Position numbers and translations under genes: made by a program
The notes under the pieces: model-generated
Told to the model about the DNA's origin: nothing
Databases searched by the model: none
Seen by the model: the letters and a program-made list of their open reading frames with translations, nothing else
DNA from: Pedobacter sp. Bi126
GTDB lineage: Bacteria; Bacteroidota; Bacteroidia; Sphingobacteriales; Sphingobacteriaceae
Direction of reading: 5' to 3'
Length of the DNA: 64,000 bases
Assembly (NCBI RefSeq): GCF_918698245.1
Contig: NZ_CAKKMS010000003.1
Coordinates: forward strand, 682,001 to 746,000
Shown here: piece by piece, positions 63,263 to 64,000 of the stretch
How positions within the stretch are numbered: position 1 is the first letter of the stretch
Layout: each line of letters opens with the position of its first letter

Positions 63263-63437
63263 AGTTTCCGTTTTAATAATTAGAACAAATTTTTTTAGAA
63301 ATGTTACATTTTTTTAGAAAAGCCCATTTTGGATTTTCTAAAAGGGTTTTTACTTCCAAAACCAAAAAAGATGGGGGCTCCGAAAATAAATTTATGTAAT
63401 CGCTAATGCTTTTGCATCCCTATTTAAAATTACCGTT

Positions 63438-64000
63438 ATGAGACCATCTAAAACCTTACTCATCCTTCCCCTATTATTGGCCATATATTTTGTTCAGGCG
63501 CAAATGCCCGTTTTAAAGGTGCAGCAGGCCGAAACTACCGAGCAAAAAGATGCTGTTAAACTGAAAAAGTTAAATATCGACGTGCAGATTACCGGAAATA
63601 TTGCCACAACGGTAATGACGATGACCTTCCATAATAACAGTAACCGCATTTTAGAGGGTGAATTAACATTCCCCATGCCCGAAGGGGTAAGCATTAGCCG
63701 TTATGCTTTAGATATAAACGGAAAGATGCGTGAGGCTGTTCCGGTAGAAAAAGCGAAAGCAACAGAGGTTTTCGAAAGTATTGAGCGCCGTAGGATAGAT
63801 CCGGGCTTGCTGGAGAAAGTTGAAGGAAATAATTTCCGCACGAGGATTTATCCCTTACCAGCAAATGGCAGCAGAACCATAATTGTAGGTTATGAAGAAG
63901 AGTTAAGTTTTAATCATAAGAATGTTTTAAAGTATCATTTGCCATTAGATTATAACCAGGCCATTGAAAAATTTTCGTTAAAAACTACCGTTTTCGAAAG
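63438..64000 (+). CDS. VIT domain-containing secreted protein (partial)
   Basis: Open reading from the ATG at 63438 to the window edge, 187 codons with no stop. The signal peptide runs to about residue 22 (cut after QAQ). The VIT domain (about 40-160) is visible as LKKLNIDVQITGNIATTVMTMTFHN, ILEGELTFPMPEGVSISRYALDING and EVFESIERRRIDPGLLEKVEGNNFRTRIYPLP. VIT proteins usually continue with a von Willebrand A domain, which would lie beyond the window. A 175-bp AT-rich leader precedes it. Confidence 0.85.
   Translation, partial: MRPSKTLLILPLLLAIYFVQAQMPVLKVQQAETTEQKDAVKLKKLNIDVQITGNIATTVMTMTFHNNSNRILEGELTFPMPEGVSISRYALDINGKMREAVPVEKAKATEVFESIERRRIDPGLLEKVEGNNFRTRIYPLPANGSRTIIVGYEEELSFNHKNVLKYHLPLDYNQAIEKFSLKTTVFE

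Overview
The window looks like a chromosomal segment of a Bacteroidota bacterium, most likely Sphingobacteriaceae (Pedobacter-like). This rests on low GC, repeated Bacteroidota-type -7 boxes (TAnnTTTG), the gene content (MnmG, NadA/NadB, RmuC, a stand-alone DsbD alpha domain, DUF2752/TM2 pair) and short interspersed repeats of the kind common in that family. The genus is inferred; no rRNA or tRNA gene is present to test it.

Left core, 1-34866: housekeeping genes in short units. In order these are an ABC-F ATPase, two parS-like palindromes and mnmG, an Ig-like lipoprotein, a gamma carbonic anhydrase, divergent nadB/nadA (quinolinate synthesis), a dicarboxylate/amino acid:cation symporter, thiL, rmuC, purU, an FAD oxidoreductase, a membrane zinc peptidase, apaG-dusB, a CPBP protease with a DUF2007 gene and cdsA, a methyltransferase, a thioesterase, metE under a cobalamin riboswitch, an M14 peptidase, a FrnE-like DsbA protein, DUF3820, mfd, DUF2752-TM2 and nif3. 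Intergenic gaps carry three families of inverted-repeat elements, including a RAYT/REP-like cluster at 20818-20920.

Genomic island, 34846-50755 (about 15.9 kb): bounded by a perfect 19-bp direct repeat, with a tyrosine recombinase just inside the left end. The integration site is not a tRNA. It is the stop/start junction between nif3 and a C4 zinc-ribbon gene, which in the uninterrupted chromosome would overlap as TAATG. Cargo includes a RadC/JAB protein, a compact three-gene cassette with a DUF488 fusion protein, a lipoprotein/membrane pair, a HEPN-like protein, a Schlafen AlbA_2 protein, an IS110-type transposase, a secreted/membrane three-gene cassette, and a degenerate SF2 helicase-like protein. 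I see no relaxase, coupling ATPase or virion genes, so it resembles a satellite-type or defence island. It also holds two strongly structured non-coding stretches (45856-45976 and about 42610-43080).

Right core, 50757-64000: the zinc-ribbon gene, a TPR protein, a KAS III-like enzyme convergent with it, a secreted protein, a LutC-like protein, ftsH-rsfS facing birA, a split DsbD system (separate alpha-domain gene, then membrane plus thioredoxin gene) overlapping pfkA, a YbjQ protein, and the start of a VIT-domain protein cut by the window edge.

The most interesting places are the island's insertion at a coupled gene junction, the DUF488 cassette, the nested hairpin at 45856-45976, the possible IS110 guide RNA region, and the paired parS sites in front of mnmG.
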